A stretch of 64,000 bases of DNA from QHWT01 sp963755695. GTDB taxonomy: Bacteria > Acidobacteriota > Vicinamibacteria > Vicinamibacterales > 2-12-FULL-66-21. The first letter of the stretch is position 1; the number at the start of each line of letters is the position of its first letter. Under the pieces are notes generated by a model. It made no database searches, was not told the origin of the DNA, and saw only the letters and a list, made by a program, of their open reading frames with translations. A program made the position numbers and the translations under genes. Location of the stretch: contig CAVWLB010000008.1 in assembly GCA_963755695.1 (NCBI GenBank), positions 1-64,000 on the forward strand. Reading direction: 5' to 3'. This document shows positions 27,456 to 35,169 of this stretch, piece after piece.

Positions 27456-28469
27456 ATGAGTACCAGCAACCGACCTGGCCAGACCGCAATCGTCCTGTTC
27501 AATCTCGGCGGCCCCGACGACCTCGCCGCGGTCGAGCCGTTCCTGGTCAACCTGTTCTCAGACCGCGAGATTATCGAGCTGCCGCTGGGCGCGAGAATCC
27601 AGCCGTTGATGGCACGCTTCATCGCCCGCGTGCGTGGACCTTCGGTGCGGCGGAACTACGAGTCGATCGGCGGTGGCTCCCCGCAGCTCCGAATCACACG
27701 CGCGCAGGCCGCCGCGCTCGACGAGCGGCTCAACGGCGGCCCGAACGCCGCAGGCTCGTTTCGGGTGTTCATCGCGATGCGGTATACCCGCCCTTCGGCA
27801 GATGACGCGCTCGAGGCAATCGCTGCCGCAGGTATCCACCGCGTCGTGACCCTGACGCTCTTTCCCCACTATTCCAGAGCGACCACCGGGTCGTCGCGCC
27901 ACGAATTCGATCGGGCGATCTCGAGCCCGAAGTGGCGGGATTTCGGCTTCGAGGTTACGCACATCGATCGATATCCGGATCACCCTGGCTATCTCGACGC
28001 GATGGCACACACGATCGCCGGCGCGTGGACGTCCATCCCGGTCGATCGCCGGAAGCGCGCAGTGATCGTCTTCAGCGCACATGGGCTTCCACAGAAATTC
28101 AGCGACGAAGGCGACCCCTATGTGGCTCACATCGACATGACGCGGTGGGGAATTCTGGAACGCCTGCAGATCGACAACCGGCAGGTGCTCGCCTACCAGT
28201 CGCGCACAGGCCCGGTGAAGTGGCTCGGACCAGGCACGGAGGAAACCCTCGTGGAGCTGGGGCGTGATGGAGTCAGAGACGTTCTCGTCGTGCCGCTGTC
28301 GTTCGTCTCGGATCACATCGAGACGCTGTACGAGGTCGACCTGCTGTTCGCCGACGCCGCACGCAAGGCAGGTATTACCGGCTACTACCGTCCACCGGCC
28401 CTGAACACCGAACCGTTGTTCATTCATGCCCTCGCGGGGCTGATCGAGCGGGCACCTTGCGGCCGATGA
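27456..28469 (+). CDS. hemH: Ferrochelatase
   Basis: 337 residues from ATG 27456, which has AGGGGA upstream. Family blocks are VLFNLGGPDDLAAVEPFLVN, NYESIGGGSPQLRITRAQA, VTLTLFPHYSRATTGSS (with the conserved His) and VVPLSFVSDHIETLYEVDLL (His and Glu of the active site). It inserts Fe2+ into protoporphyrin IX, the last step of the protoporphyrin-dependent route. It follows hemN by 14 bp; the continuous frame joining them is produced by the hemN indel, not by a real fusion protein. Confidence 0.9.
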   Translation: MSTSNRPGQTAIVLFNLGGPDDLAAVEPFLVNLFSDREIIELPLGARIQPLMARFIARVRGPSVRRNYESIGGGSPQLRITRAQAAALDERLNGGPNAAGSFRVFIAMRYTRPSADDALEAIAAAGIHRVVTLTLFPHYSRATTGSSRHEFDRAISSPKWRDFGFEVTHIDRYPDHPGYLDAMAHTIAGAWTSIPVDRRKRAVIVFSAHGLPQKFSDEGDPYVAHIDMTRWGILERLQIDNRQVLAYQSRTGPVKWLGPGTEETLVELGRDGVRDVLVVPLSFVSDHIETLYEVDLLFADAARKAGITGYYRPPALNTEPLFIHALAGLIERAPCGR

Positions 28470-28532
28470 GCCTGGCGCGGAGGCGAGATCGAACGATACA
28501 GCCGTTCGCGGCACACCCACCGGAGTGCTCGC

Positions 28533-29975
28533 ATGACCCGGGTCGTAATCGTCGGCGCGGGCGTGGCCGGACTGGCCGTGGCGCACGCGCTTCGCCGTGA
28601 GTCGCCACAGACGGATATCGTGGTCCTCGAGGCTCGCGCCCGGCCTGGCGGCAACATTCGCTCCGAGATCATCGAGGGCTATCTCTGCGAGAACGGCCCG
28701 ACCGGATTTCTCGACAGCGCGCCGGAGACGCTCGCGCTCGTGAACCAGATTGGCCTCTCGGATCGGCTGCTCAGGAGCAGCGACAAAGCCCGTCGCCGGT
28801 TCATCTTCCATCGCGGCCGGCTGCACGAAGTGCCGACGTCGGCGCGGACATTCGTCAATTCTGGCCTGCTCTCGGCCATGGGCAAGCTTCGAGTGATGGC
28901 CGAACCGCTCGCGCGATCGCGGCCCGAACGCGACGAGAGCATCTATGACTTCGCCGCGCGCCGAATCGGGCACGAGGCCGCGGAGGTCATGATCGGCTCC
29001 CTGGTGTCGGGCGTCTTCGCCGGCGACGCGCACGGGCTTTCCTTGCGCGCCTGTTTCCCAGCGATGTGGGAGATGGAGACGGAATACCGCAGCCTTTTCC
29101 GAGCGCTATGGGCCAAGCGGAACCACCGACGGCGCACGTCCGCAATCGGCTCTCCGGTCGGAACCCTGACCTCGTTCACCGGCGGCATGGAAGATCTGGT
29201 GCGAGCGCTCGTCACCACCCTCGGCGATCGGGTGAGAACCAATACCTCGGCGACCGCTCTTTGGGAACGCGGCCGGCACGGATCCGGCCTGCGCCCGGTT
29301 GGTGCCCGCAGCTTCACGGTGGTCGCAAACGATTGGCCCATCGAGGCGGATGCCGTCGTCCTGGCTGGACCGTCTTCGGACTCGGCAGATTTGGTGCGCC
29401 CATTCGATCCGGCGCTTGCCAGCGTGATGTCATCGATTCCAACCGCGCCGCTGGCCGTGGTGTGTCTCGGTTACGACCGACGTGCGCTCGCGGCCGAGGG
29501 TGTCGCGCTCAATGGATCCGGGTTCCTCGTCCCCCGCGAAGCGGGCCCGCGAATCCTGGGCGCGTTATGGGAAACGAGCATTTACTCCGGGCGGGCGCCC
29601 GTCGGCAAGGTGCTGCTTCGCGTCATGATTGGCGGCGCGACCGATCCGGGCGCGATGGATTTCGACGACCAGCGGCTCATCGATCTGGTCCGCGCAGACC
29701 TGCGGCAGACGATGCGGCTTGGGAACGTACCGGAGTTCGCTCACGTGATTCGCCATCGGCGCGGCATTCCGCAATACACCATTGGTCATGGCGGCCGGCT
29801 GGCGCGGCTCGATACAATCCTTCAGCGTCACCCGGGTCTGTTTCTGGCCGGCAGCTCCTACCGCGGCGTGGCGATCAACTCCTGTATCGAGGCAGCGCCC
29901 CGTGTCGCCGCTGATATCGCCCATCATCTTCGGCGGGAACCATTTCTCTCGCGGCATGAGATCGCAGCCAGCTAG
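28533..29975 (+). CDS. hemY: Protoporphyrinogen oxidase, FAD-dependent
   Basis: 480 residues. The FAD dinucleotide-binding N-terminus is VVIVGAGVAGLAVAHALRRE, then VLEARARPGGNIRSE and CENGPTGFLD, all typical of HemY-type enzymes. The C-terminal flavin motif is FLAGSSYRGVAINSCIEA. It oxidises protoporphyrinogen IX (or coproporphyrinogen) using O2 or another acceptor. Third gene of the hemN-hemH-hemY group, 63 bp after hemH. The mix of an oxygen-independent HemN with an FAD oxidase is common. Convergent with activator copy 2. Confidence 0.88.
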   Translation: MTRVVIVGAGVAGLAVAHALRRESPQTDIVVLEARARPGGNIRSEIIEGYLCENGPTGFLDSAPETLALVNQIGLSDRLLRSSDKARRRFIFHRGRLHEVPTSARTFVNSGLLSAMGKLRVMAEPLARSRPERDESIYDFAARRIGHEAAEVMIGSLVSGVFAGDAHGLSLRACFPAMWEMETEYRSLFRALWAKRNHRRRTSAIGSPVGTLTSFTGGMEDLVRALVTTLGDRVRTNTSATALWERGRHGSGLRPVGARSFTVVANDWPIEADAVVLAGPSSDSADLVRPFDPALASVMSSIPTAPLAVVCLGYDRRALAAEGVALNGSGFLVPREAGPRILGALWETSIYSGRAPVGKVLLRVMIGGATDPGAMDFDDQRLIDLVRADLRQTMRLGNVPEFAHVIRHRRGIPQYTIGHGGRLARLDTILQRHPGLFLAGSSYRGVAINSCIEAAPRVAADIAHHLRREPFLSRHEIAAS

Positions 29976-29996
29976 TGTGCTGACGGGAGTGCTGCA

Positions 29997-31025
29997 TCAT
30001 GCAACCGCGACGTCGGGCGGGTCAGAGGCCTCGGCGGAGTCCAGGACACCACAGCGCGCGATTCGATCCCCCAGCGTGGAACGTTTGATGTTGAGCAGCT
30101 CGGCCGCGCGCGACTTGTTTCCCTCGCTGACCTTCAACGCCCAGCCAATGAGGTTGGATTCCACTTCGCGCAGCCGATCGTCGAGCGATATGGGAAGTGA
30201 CGGCGACGTCTGGATTGTCGTGATCGGCGCGCCATCTGCCGCGCCCAGGAGCACGCTGGCCGCCATGCACCCGACGCGGACGGTGCCGCACGAGCAGGTC
30301 TGGACCATGCGCTCGCACGCATTCTCCAACTCACGAACGTTGCCCGGCCAGCCGTAGCGGGAGCAGGCGTAGCGGACGGTTGGGGTCAGCTGCGGGACCT
30401 CCACGCCACGCGTCCTGGCAAAACGCGTAAGGAAATGATCCATCAGGAGGGGGATGTCCTCGCGGCGCTCTCGCAGCGGCGGCAGCAAGATGGGCAGCAC
30501 GTTCAGGCGGTAGTACAAATCCTGCCGGAACTTCCCTTCGGCCACCATCTGCCGCAGGTCGCGTTTGGTGCCGGTGATGATCCGCACGTTAACCTGGATC
30601 GGACGCGTGCCGCCCACACGCTCGACCGTCCGAGTCTGGATGGCCCGGAGGAGCTTGACCTGCATCGACAGCGGCACGTCGTCGATGTCGTCGAGAAACA
30701 GCGTGCCTCCATGCGCGAGCTCGAAGCGCCCTGGTTTGTCCTTGATGGCCCCGGTGAACGCGCCCCGCTCGTGACCGAAGAGCTCGGTTTCGATCAGGTT
30801 CTCGGCAAAGAGCGCACAGCTTACGGCCACGAAGGGCTGGTGCCGGCGCGGGCTGGAGTGGTGCAGCACGTTGGCGATCACTTCCTTGCCGGTGCCGGTC
30901 TCGCCCTGAATGATGACGCTGCTGTCGCTTCGGCTGATGACTTTCATGAAATCGAAGATCGCGCGCATCCGGGCGCTCTGACCAACGACGACATCCTCGA
31001 GTGAGAACTGATCTGATGGACGCAT
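29997..31025 (-). CDS. Sigma54 activator lacking a sensory domain, with Cys motif (copy 2)
   Basis: 342 residues from ATG 31025 (GAAAGAG ribosome-binding site). Close homologue of the protein at 24770-25753: Walker A GETGTGKE, GAFTGA loop, GGTLFLDDIDDV, RYGWPGNVRELENACER, and HTH EGNKSRAAELLNIKRSTLGD. Only about 8 residues precede the AAA+ domain, so there is no N-terminal regulatory domain. It has CERMVQTCSCGTVRVGC, the same C-x6-C-x-C-x6-C spacing as copy 1. It follows the nifU-like gene by 77 bp on the same strand and may share its sigma54 promoter. Likely acts on the same set of promoters in this block. Confidence 0.85.
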   Translation of the reverse strand: MRPSDQFSLEDVVVGQSARMRAIFDFMKVISRSDSSVIIQGETGTGKEVIANVLHHSSPRRHQPFVAVSCALFAENLIETELFGHERGAFTGAIKDKPGRFELAHGGTLFLDDIDDVPLSMQVKLLRAIQTRTVERVGGTRPIQVNVRIITGTKRDLRQMVAEGKFRQDLYYRLNVLPILLPPLRERREDIPLLMDHFLTRFARTRGVEVPQLTPTVRYACSRYGWPGNVRELENACERMVQTCSCGTVRVGCMAASVLLGAADGAPITTIQTSPSLPISLDDRLREVESNLIGWALKVSEGNKSRAAELLNIKRSTLGDRIARCGVLDSAEASDPPDVAVA

Positions 31026-31102
31026 GGCGGTGCTCTTTCGGCCTATATGTCTGGAGCGGCGGACTCCGGGCCTGCGCAGCCGGTTCAGCGTTCCTGTCGC
31101 GC

Positions 31103-31327
31103 TCACACGACCAGGAGCTGTTCGAATTCGCGGATCTCGTCCTTCAGCGCCGTTTCTACGCCCACGTAAAGCGTCAGGTGCGCGCTCGGACACCCCGAAC
31201 ACATACCGGTCAGACGGACGCGGGCGCTGTTGCCGTGCACTTCCACGAGCTCGATATCGCCGCCGTCGGCCTGCATCAGCGGGCGGATGCGATTGAGGAC
31301 CGATTCAACCCGTTCGCGTGAAATCAT
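31103..31327 (-). CDS. NifU C-terminal-like Fe-S scaffold protein
   Basis: 74 residues from ATG 31327 (AAGGAG upstream). It matches the stand-alone NifU C-terminal (Nfu) domain: RIRPLMQADGGDIELVEV and GMCSGCPSAHLTL with the C-x2-C that holds a transient [4Fe-4S] cluster. It would deliver clusters to Fe-S proteins, which in this block could include HemN or the cysteine-containing activators (inference). Preceded by a near-perfect sigma54 promoter and followed by activator copy 2. Confidence 0.88.
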   Translation of the reverse strand: MISRERVESVLNRIRPLMQADGGDIELVEVHGNSARVRLTGMCSGCPSAHLTLYVGVETALKDEIREFEQLLVV

Positions 31328-31338
31328 CGCCAACTCCT

Positions 31339-31354
31339 TGACGGAAATCCGTCA
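31339..31354. promoter_or_regulatory. Palindrome TGACGGATTTCCGTCA over the nifU-like start site
   Basis: 7-bp arms with an AA/TT centre. It covers about -9 to +7 of the predicted sigma54 transcript and lies just before the ribosome-binding site. Position suggests a repressor operator or a 5' hairpin. Shares CGGATTTCCG with the sites at 18728 and 25917. Confidence 0.5.
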
Positions 31355-31355
31355 G

Positions 31356-31371
31356 AGCAACCGGGGTGCCA
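31356..31371 (-). promoter_or_regulatory. Candidate sigma54 promoter of the nifU-like/activator operon
   Basis: Minus strand TGGCAC-CCCGG-TTGCT matches the -24/-12 consensus at every specified base. The predicted start is near 31345, giving a leader of about 18 nt to ATG 31327. The best of the four sigma54 matches in the window. Confidence 0.75.
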
Positions 31372-31445
31372 CCGCAAATCTGCAGAATCATTCGAAAGAA
31401 AGGCCCTTTCTTGACGGGCACGGCGGTTGCTGAAAGGGAAGCGGG

Positions 31446-31472
31446 GAATTCCGCGCAGTGCCTGCGGAATTC
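31446..31472. promoter_or_regulatory. Inverted repeat GAATTCCGC / GCGGAATTC
   Basis: 9-bp perfect arms separated by 9 nt, about 114 bp upstream of the predicted sigma54 start of the nifU-like gene. It resembles the 19850-19880 repeat in sequence and in placement relative to a sigma54 promoter. Candidate enhancer site. Confidence 0.5.
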
Positions 31473-31539
31473 TCCGCAGCGCGCCGGTTTGCGAAGGTGG
31501 CGATTGGGATCGCGTTTGGCGATTCCGCGTGCGCGGGCC

Positions 31540-32901
31540 CTAACTTGCGGGTTTATCGAGACCGAATTTTTCGATGCGGTATCGAATCTGATCGCGATTG
31601 AGCCCGAGCAGCGACGCTGCTCTCGTCTGGTTCCCGCCGGTGCGCTGCAGCGCCTGCACGACCAGCTCGCGTTCGAGGGCGTCGAGGCTCAGGCCCTCTT
31701 CAGGCAGGTTCAGCGTCCGTGCCGTCGCGCCTCGATCGCCGCTGACCGGAAAGTCTTCCGCCGCGAGCCAATCGGATTCGGCAAGCAGCATCGCGCGCTC
31801 GACGGCGTTGCGCAGCTCACGAATGTTGCCGGGCCAACGGTATGCCTTCAGCACGGTCATCGCTTCGGCGGTTGCACCGCGGACCTTCTTCCGGAATTCG
31901 CGGTTGAAGAGGTCGATGTAGTAGTTGAGCGAGCAGCGGCACGTCCGCGACATGCGAGCGCAACGGCGGCAGCGCAATCTGCATCACGTTCAACCGGTAG
32001 TACAGGTCCTCTCGAAAGCGTCCCTGTTTCACCGCCTCGTCCAGATCAAGGTTGGTTGCGGCAATTACCCGGGCGTCGACGCGCACGTCGCCGGCGCCGC
32101 CGACCCGCTTGAACGCTTTCTCTTCCAGGAAGCGCAGCAGCTTGGCCTGGAGTGCCGGCACCATCTCGCCGATCTCGTCGAGAAAGACTGTGCCTCCTTC
32201 GGCCGATTCGAGCAGGCCCAGCTTCTGTTGACGCGCGTCGGTGAAGGCGCCGCGCTCGTGTCCGAACAGCTCGCTCTCGAGCAGCGCCTCGGGAGCGCCG
32301 AGCAGGTAATGTTCATGAACGGCTTCGCGGCCCGGTCGCTGTTGTAATGAATCGTCTTCGCCGCGAGATCCTTGCCGGTGCCGCTTTCGCCGGTCAGGAG
32401 GACCGTCGACGCAGGGCTCGCCGCGACCTTCTGCAGCAGCGCCTTCAACTTCATCATCGCGGGGGACTCCCCGATAATGTGGGCGATCGCGTAAGGTTCG
32501 GAGCGCGAGGCGCGCAGCGCCTTCACTTCGCGGCGCAGGCGTGTCGTCTCGAGCGCCTTGGCGACGACGAGGGCGATCTCGTCAAGGTTGAACGGCTTGT
32601 TGGCGTAGTGGTACGCCCCCTGTTTCATCGCCTCGACCGCCGTTTCAATCGTGGAGAACGCGGTCAGCAGGATGACCAGGATTTCCGGTTCGGCGGCCTT
32701 CATCGCCTTCAGCACCTGCAGGCCATCGCCGTCGGGCAGCTTGTAATCGAGAAGAACGAGATCGGTGTTGTTCCGGAATTTCTGGAGGGCCTCCTTCGCG
32801 GTGCCGGCCTCGATGACGAAGTATCCCTCGGCGGTGAGACGCTGGACGAGCGACCAGCGAATCAGAGCCTCATCGTCGACAACGAGGATGGTCGATTCCA
32901 T
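31540..32901 (-). CDS. NtrC-family sigma54 response regulator (two frameshifts)
   Basis: Receiver domain at the start (ILVVDDEALIRWS, phospho-Asp in LVLLDYKLPDGDG), then AAA+ (Walker A GESGTGKD), then Fis HTH (GGNQTRAASLLGLNRDQIRY), ending at 31540. The frame breaks after NITCSALP (a missing base near 32290) and again near 31918, where an extra C before ATCG splits LLAQLL from IDLFNREF. Corrected, it is about 453 residues. The loop reads GAFTDA instead of GAFTGA, a variant seen in some family members. Divergent from a PAS histidine kinase with only 15 bp between the start codons, so the two form a two-component pair. Confidence 0.8.
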
Positions 32902-32916
32902 ACGGGGCTTAATTAT

Positions 32917-34311
32917 ATGAAGAGTTTGACGTCGACACCTGCTCCTCCGAAAGTTTGGAACGATGGCAGGCTCGTGACGATTGCAGGAGCCCTGAGCGCA
33001 GGCATCTTCGTCCTCGACGCGACCCTTCCATTCGGGATCGCGATCTGCGCGATGTATGGGATCGTGGTACTGCTCGGGTTCTACGTACGCTTTCCTTCCT
33101 ACAGTCTCTGGGCAGCAGGAGCCGCCACCCTGCTGACGGCGATTGCCGCCGGGATCTCACCCCACCACGGCGTGGTCGCCTATGCTGCCGTCAACCGTGC
33201 GCTGACGCTCGTGGGCATCTGGGTGACCGCCTGGCTCGTGTCCCGGCACGCCAGCGTGGGACGCGCGCTCGACCGGTCGCTCAAAGATCTCACGGACACC
33301 AATTTCGCCCTCGACCAGGCGGCGATCCTGGCGGTCACCGACGTCAAGGGCCGCATCACTTACGCGAACGACAGATTCGTGGAGATCTCCAAGTATCCTC
33401 GCGAAGAGCTGCTCGGGCAGGATCACCGCATCATCAATTCCGGCCTTCACTCGAAGGAATTCATCCGCGACCTCTGGCACACGATCGCCAACGGACGAAT
33501 CTGGCGCGGTGAGATTCGGAATCGGGCAAAGGACGGCTCGTTCTATTGGGTCGATACCACGATCATCCCGTTTCTGGACGATCGCGGCCGCCCATATCAG
33601 TACATGGCCATCCGCTACGACATTACCGAGCGCAAGCGATCGGAGGCGCTCCTACGCGAACAGGCGGCGCTCGCGCGACTTGGCGAGATGGCGGCGGTGG
33701 TCGCGCACGAGGTCAAGAATCCACTCGCCGGGATCCGCGGCGTACTGCAAGTGATTGGCGGCCGCATGCCCGAGACGAGTCGCGACAAGGAGATCATCGG
33801 CGAGGTGGTCACGCGTCTCGACTCGTTGAACGACATCGTCCAGGACCTGCTGGTGTTCGCACGGCCTCGCGAGCCGCAGATCGGCCGGGTGCCGCTCTCG
33901 GTGCTCCTCGAAAGCACCGTAGCGTTTCTTCGTCGGGATCCAGCCCTGGCCGGGATCGAATTCGCAATCACCGGAGAGAGCCCGGTGATTCAAGCGGACC
34001 CCGAGCAGCTGAAAACAGCCTTTCAAAATCTTCTGCTCAATGCGGCGCAGGCAACTGGATCAGCGGGTCATGTTACGGTGTCGATTACGTCGGATGCGCT
34101 CGCCGCGACGGTCGCGATTACCGACTCGGGGCCGGGCGTTCCGCCCGAGATCCGCGATCGGATTTTTGAGCCGTTCTTCACGACCAAGCACCGCGGCACC
34201 GGGCTGGGTCTGCCGACGGCACGGCGGGTGATCGAACGTCATCGAGGCACGCTCGACGTGGAGTGTCCGGCCTCAGGTGGAACCGTCGTCACCGTCAGGC
34301 TGCCTTTGTAG
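32917..34311 (+). CDS. Membrane-bound PAS sensor histidine kinase (NtrB-like)
   Basis: 464 residues from ATG 32917. Three to four hydrophobic segments in residues 20-110, a PAS domain (about 130-240, ending YQYMAIRYDITERKR), a HisKA box MAAVVAHEVKNPLAGIRGVL with the phospho-His, and HATPase N-box QNLLLNAAQA, DSGPGVPPEI and HRGTGLGLPTARR. It should autophosphorylate and pass phosphate to the divergent NtrC-like regulator (31540-32901) and possibly to the receiver-only protein downstream. The signal is unknown; PAS often senses redox or ligands. Confidence 0.88.
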   Translation: MKSLTSTPAPPKVWNDGRLVTIAGALSAGIFVLDATLPFGIAICAMYGIVVLLGFYVRFPSYSLWAAGAATLLTAIAAGISPHHGVVAYAAVNRALTLVGIWVTAWLVSRHASVGRALDRSLKDLTDTNFALDQAAILAVTDVKGRITYANDRFVEISKYPREELLGQDHRIINSGLHSKEFIRDLWHTIANGRIWRGEIRNRAKDGSFYWVDTTIIPFLDDRGRPYQYMAIRYDITERKRSEALLREQAALARLGEMAAVVAHEVKNPLAGIRGVLQVIGGRMPETSRDKEIIGEVVTRLDSLNDIVQDLLVFARPREPQIGRVPLSVLLESTVAFLRRDPALAGIEFAITGESPVIQADPEQLKTAFQNLLLNAAQATGSAGHVTVSITSDALAATVAITDSGPGVPPEIRDRIFEPFFTTKHRGTGLGLPTARRVIERHRGTLDVECPASGGTVVTVRLPL

Positions 34312-34386
34312 ATGCGATGTCACGAACGTCATCGCGATCAAGGCCAATTCGGATCCACCACCACCAGCACCGGTCTGCGAGCAGGT

Positions 34387-34848
34387 TCAGATCCACTTCG
34401 TCGATCTCGACCCGCCCATCGACGAACAGCCAGCTTCCCAGTCGCTTGATGCATAGGCCTGCTGAACGAGAGGGGTCAGATCGCGCATTTCGAAAGGTTT
34501 GCTGACCACGCGAAAGGCCCCGAGCTTCAGCGCGCCCGCCTGGACGGCCGGCGTACTGAAGGCGGTCATCAAGACCACGCGGCTGCCGGGAGCCACCTTC
34601 CGGATCGCCTCGAGGAGCCGCAAATCGTCGGAGTCCGGAAGTCGATAATCGAGCAGGATGACGTCCGGAGCGGGATTGTCGCCGAGCCGCTGGAGCGCTT
34701 CCCTGGCGTCGCAGGCTTCGGTGACGGCGTGTCCGGTCTCGGTCAGGGTTTCCGACATCGACCACCTGATCAACGGCTCGTCATCGACGATCAGCACCCG
34801 CAGCCGTGGGGATTCTTCCACTACATCGCGAAATATTTCGGGTCCCAT
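34387..34848 (-). CDS. Receiver-only response regulator
   Basis: 153 residues from ATG 34848 (GGAG upstream). Receiver domain with LIVDDEPLIRWS, phospho-Asp in VILLDYRLPDSDD, the Thr switch in VVLMTAFSTPA and Lys in VVSKPFEMRD. The stretch after residue 128 is short and has no output domain, so it may act as a phosphate sink or by protein contact. Its receiver resembles that of the NtrC-like protein nearby. The stop lies 76 bp from the convergent kinase gene. Another frame in 34295-34400 stays open but has no recognisable content. Confidence 0.75.
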   Translation of the reverse strand: MGPEIFRDVVEESPRLRVLIVDDEPLIRWSMSETLTETGHAVTEACDAREALQRLGDNPAPDVILLDYRLPDSDDLRLLEAIRKVAPGSRVVLMTAFSTPAVQAGALKLGAFRVVSKPFEMRDLTPLVQQAYASSDWEAGCSSMGGSRSTKWI

Positions 34849-35129
34849 GATGTCGCTCCGGAATGTGACAGGCCCACCTTCCCGGGATTGCGCGTGGAAG
34901 TGGGTCGGTGCCAGCCAGCACTTCAAGACGCGGACCAACAAAGACCGCAGTGATCTCGTTGCCCGCGCGGGCAAGTGGCGGCTGCGAGGTGACGCGTCTG
35001 ACAACCCGATCGATCGATCCCGTTGGCACACGCGTTGCTCTTTTAGTCCGCGGTTGCTCACGAAACGATTCTTGAATCCGTCTCAGCGCCGGCGCGGAAG
35101 TCGAGAGCTGCTCCGGCGGCAGACGGTCG

Positions 35130-35156
35130 GCGGGCCGGTGGGGAACCCCGGCCCGC
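35130..35156. promoter_or_regulatory. GC-rich hairpin before the Gfo/Idh operon
   Basis: Arms GCGGGCCGG and CCGGCCCGC, 9-nt loop, ending 13 bp before ATG 35170. It is followed by TGTCTTGTGT rather than a T-run. It could be the end of an upstream transcript or a 5' leader structure hiding the ribosome-binding site. The rest of the 320-bp gap (34849-35169) shows nothing I can name. Confidence 0.4.
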
Positions 35157-35169
35157 TGTCTTGTGTGCC

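Noticed and set aside
26046..28469. HemN-HemH fusion protein in one open frame
   Set aside because: The conserved HemN C-terminus and its TAA (27439-27441) are present in another frame, and hemH has its own AGGGGA and ATG at 27456; an indel in a G-run creates the fusion.
34295..34386. Alternative C-terminal extension of the receiver-only regulator in another frame
   Set aside because: The open frame (with a W-W-W-W run) shows no output-domain similarity and overlaps the kinase end.
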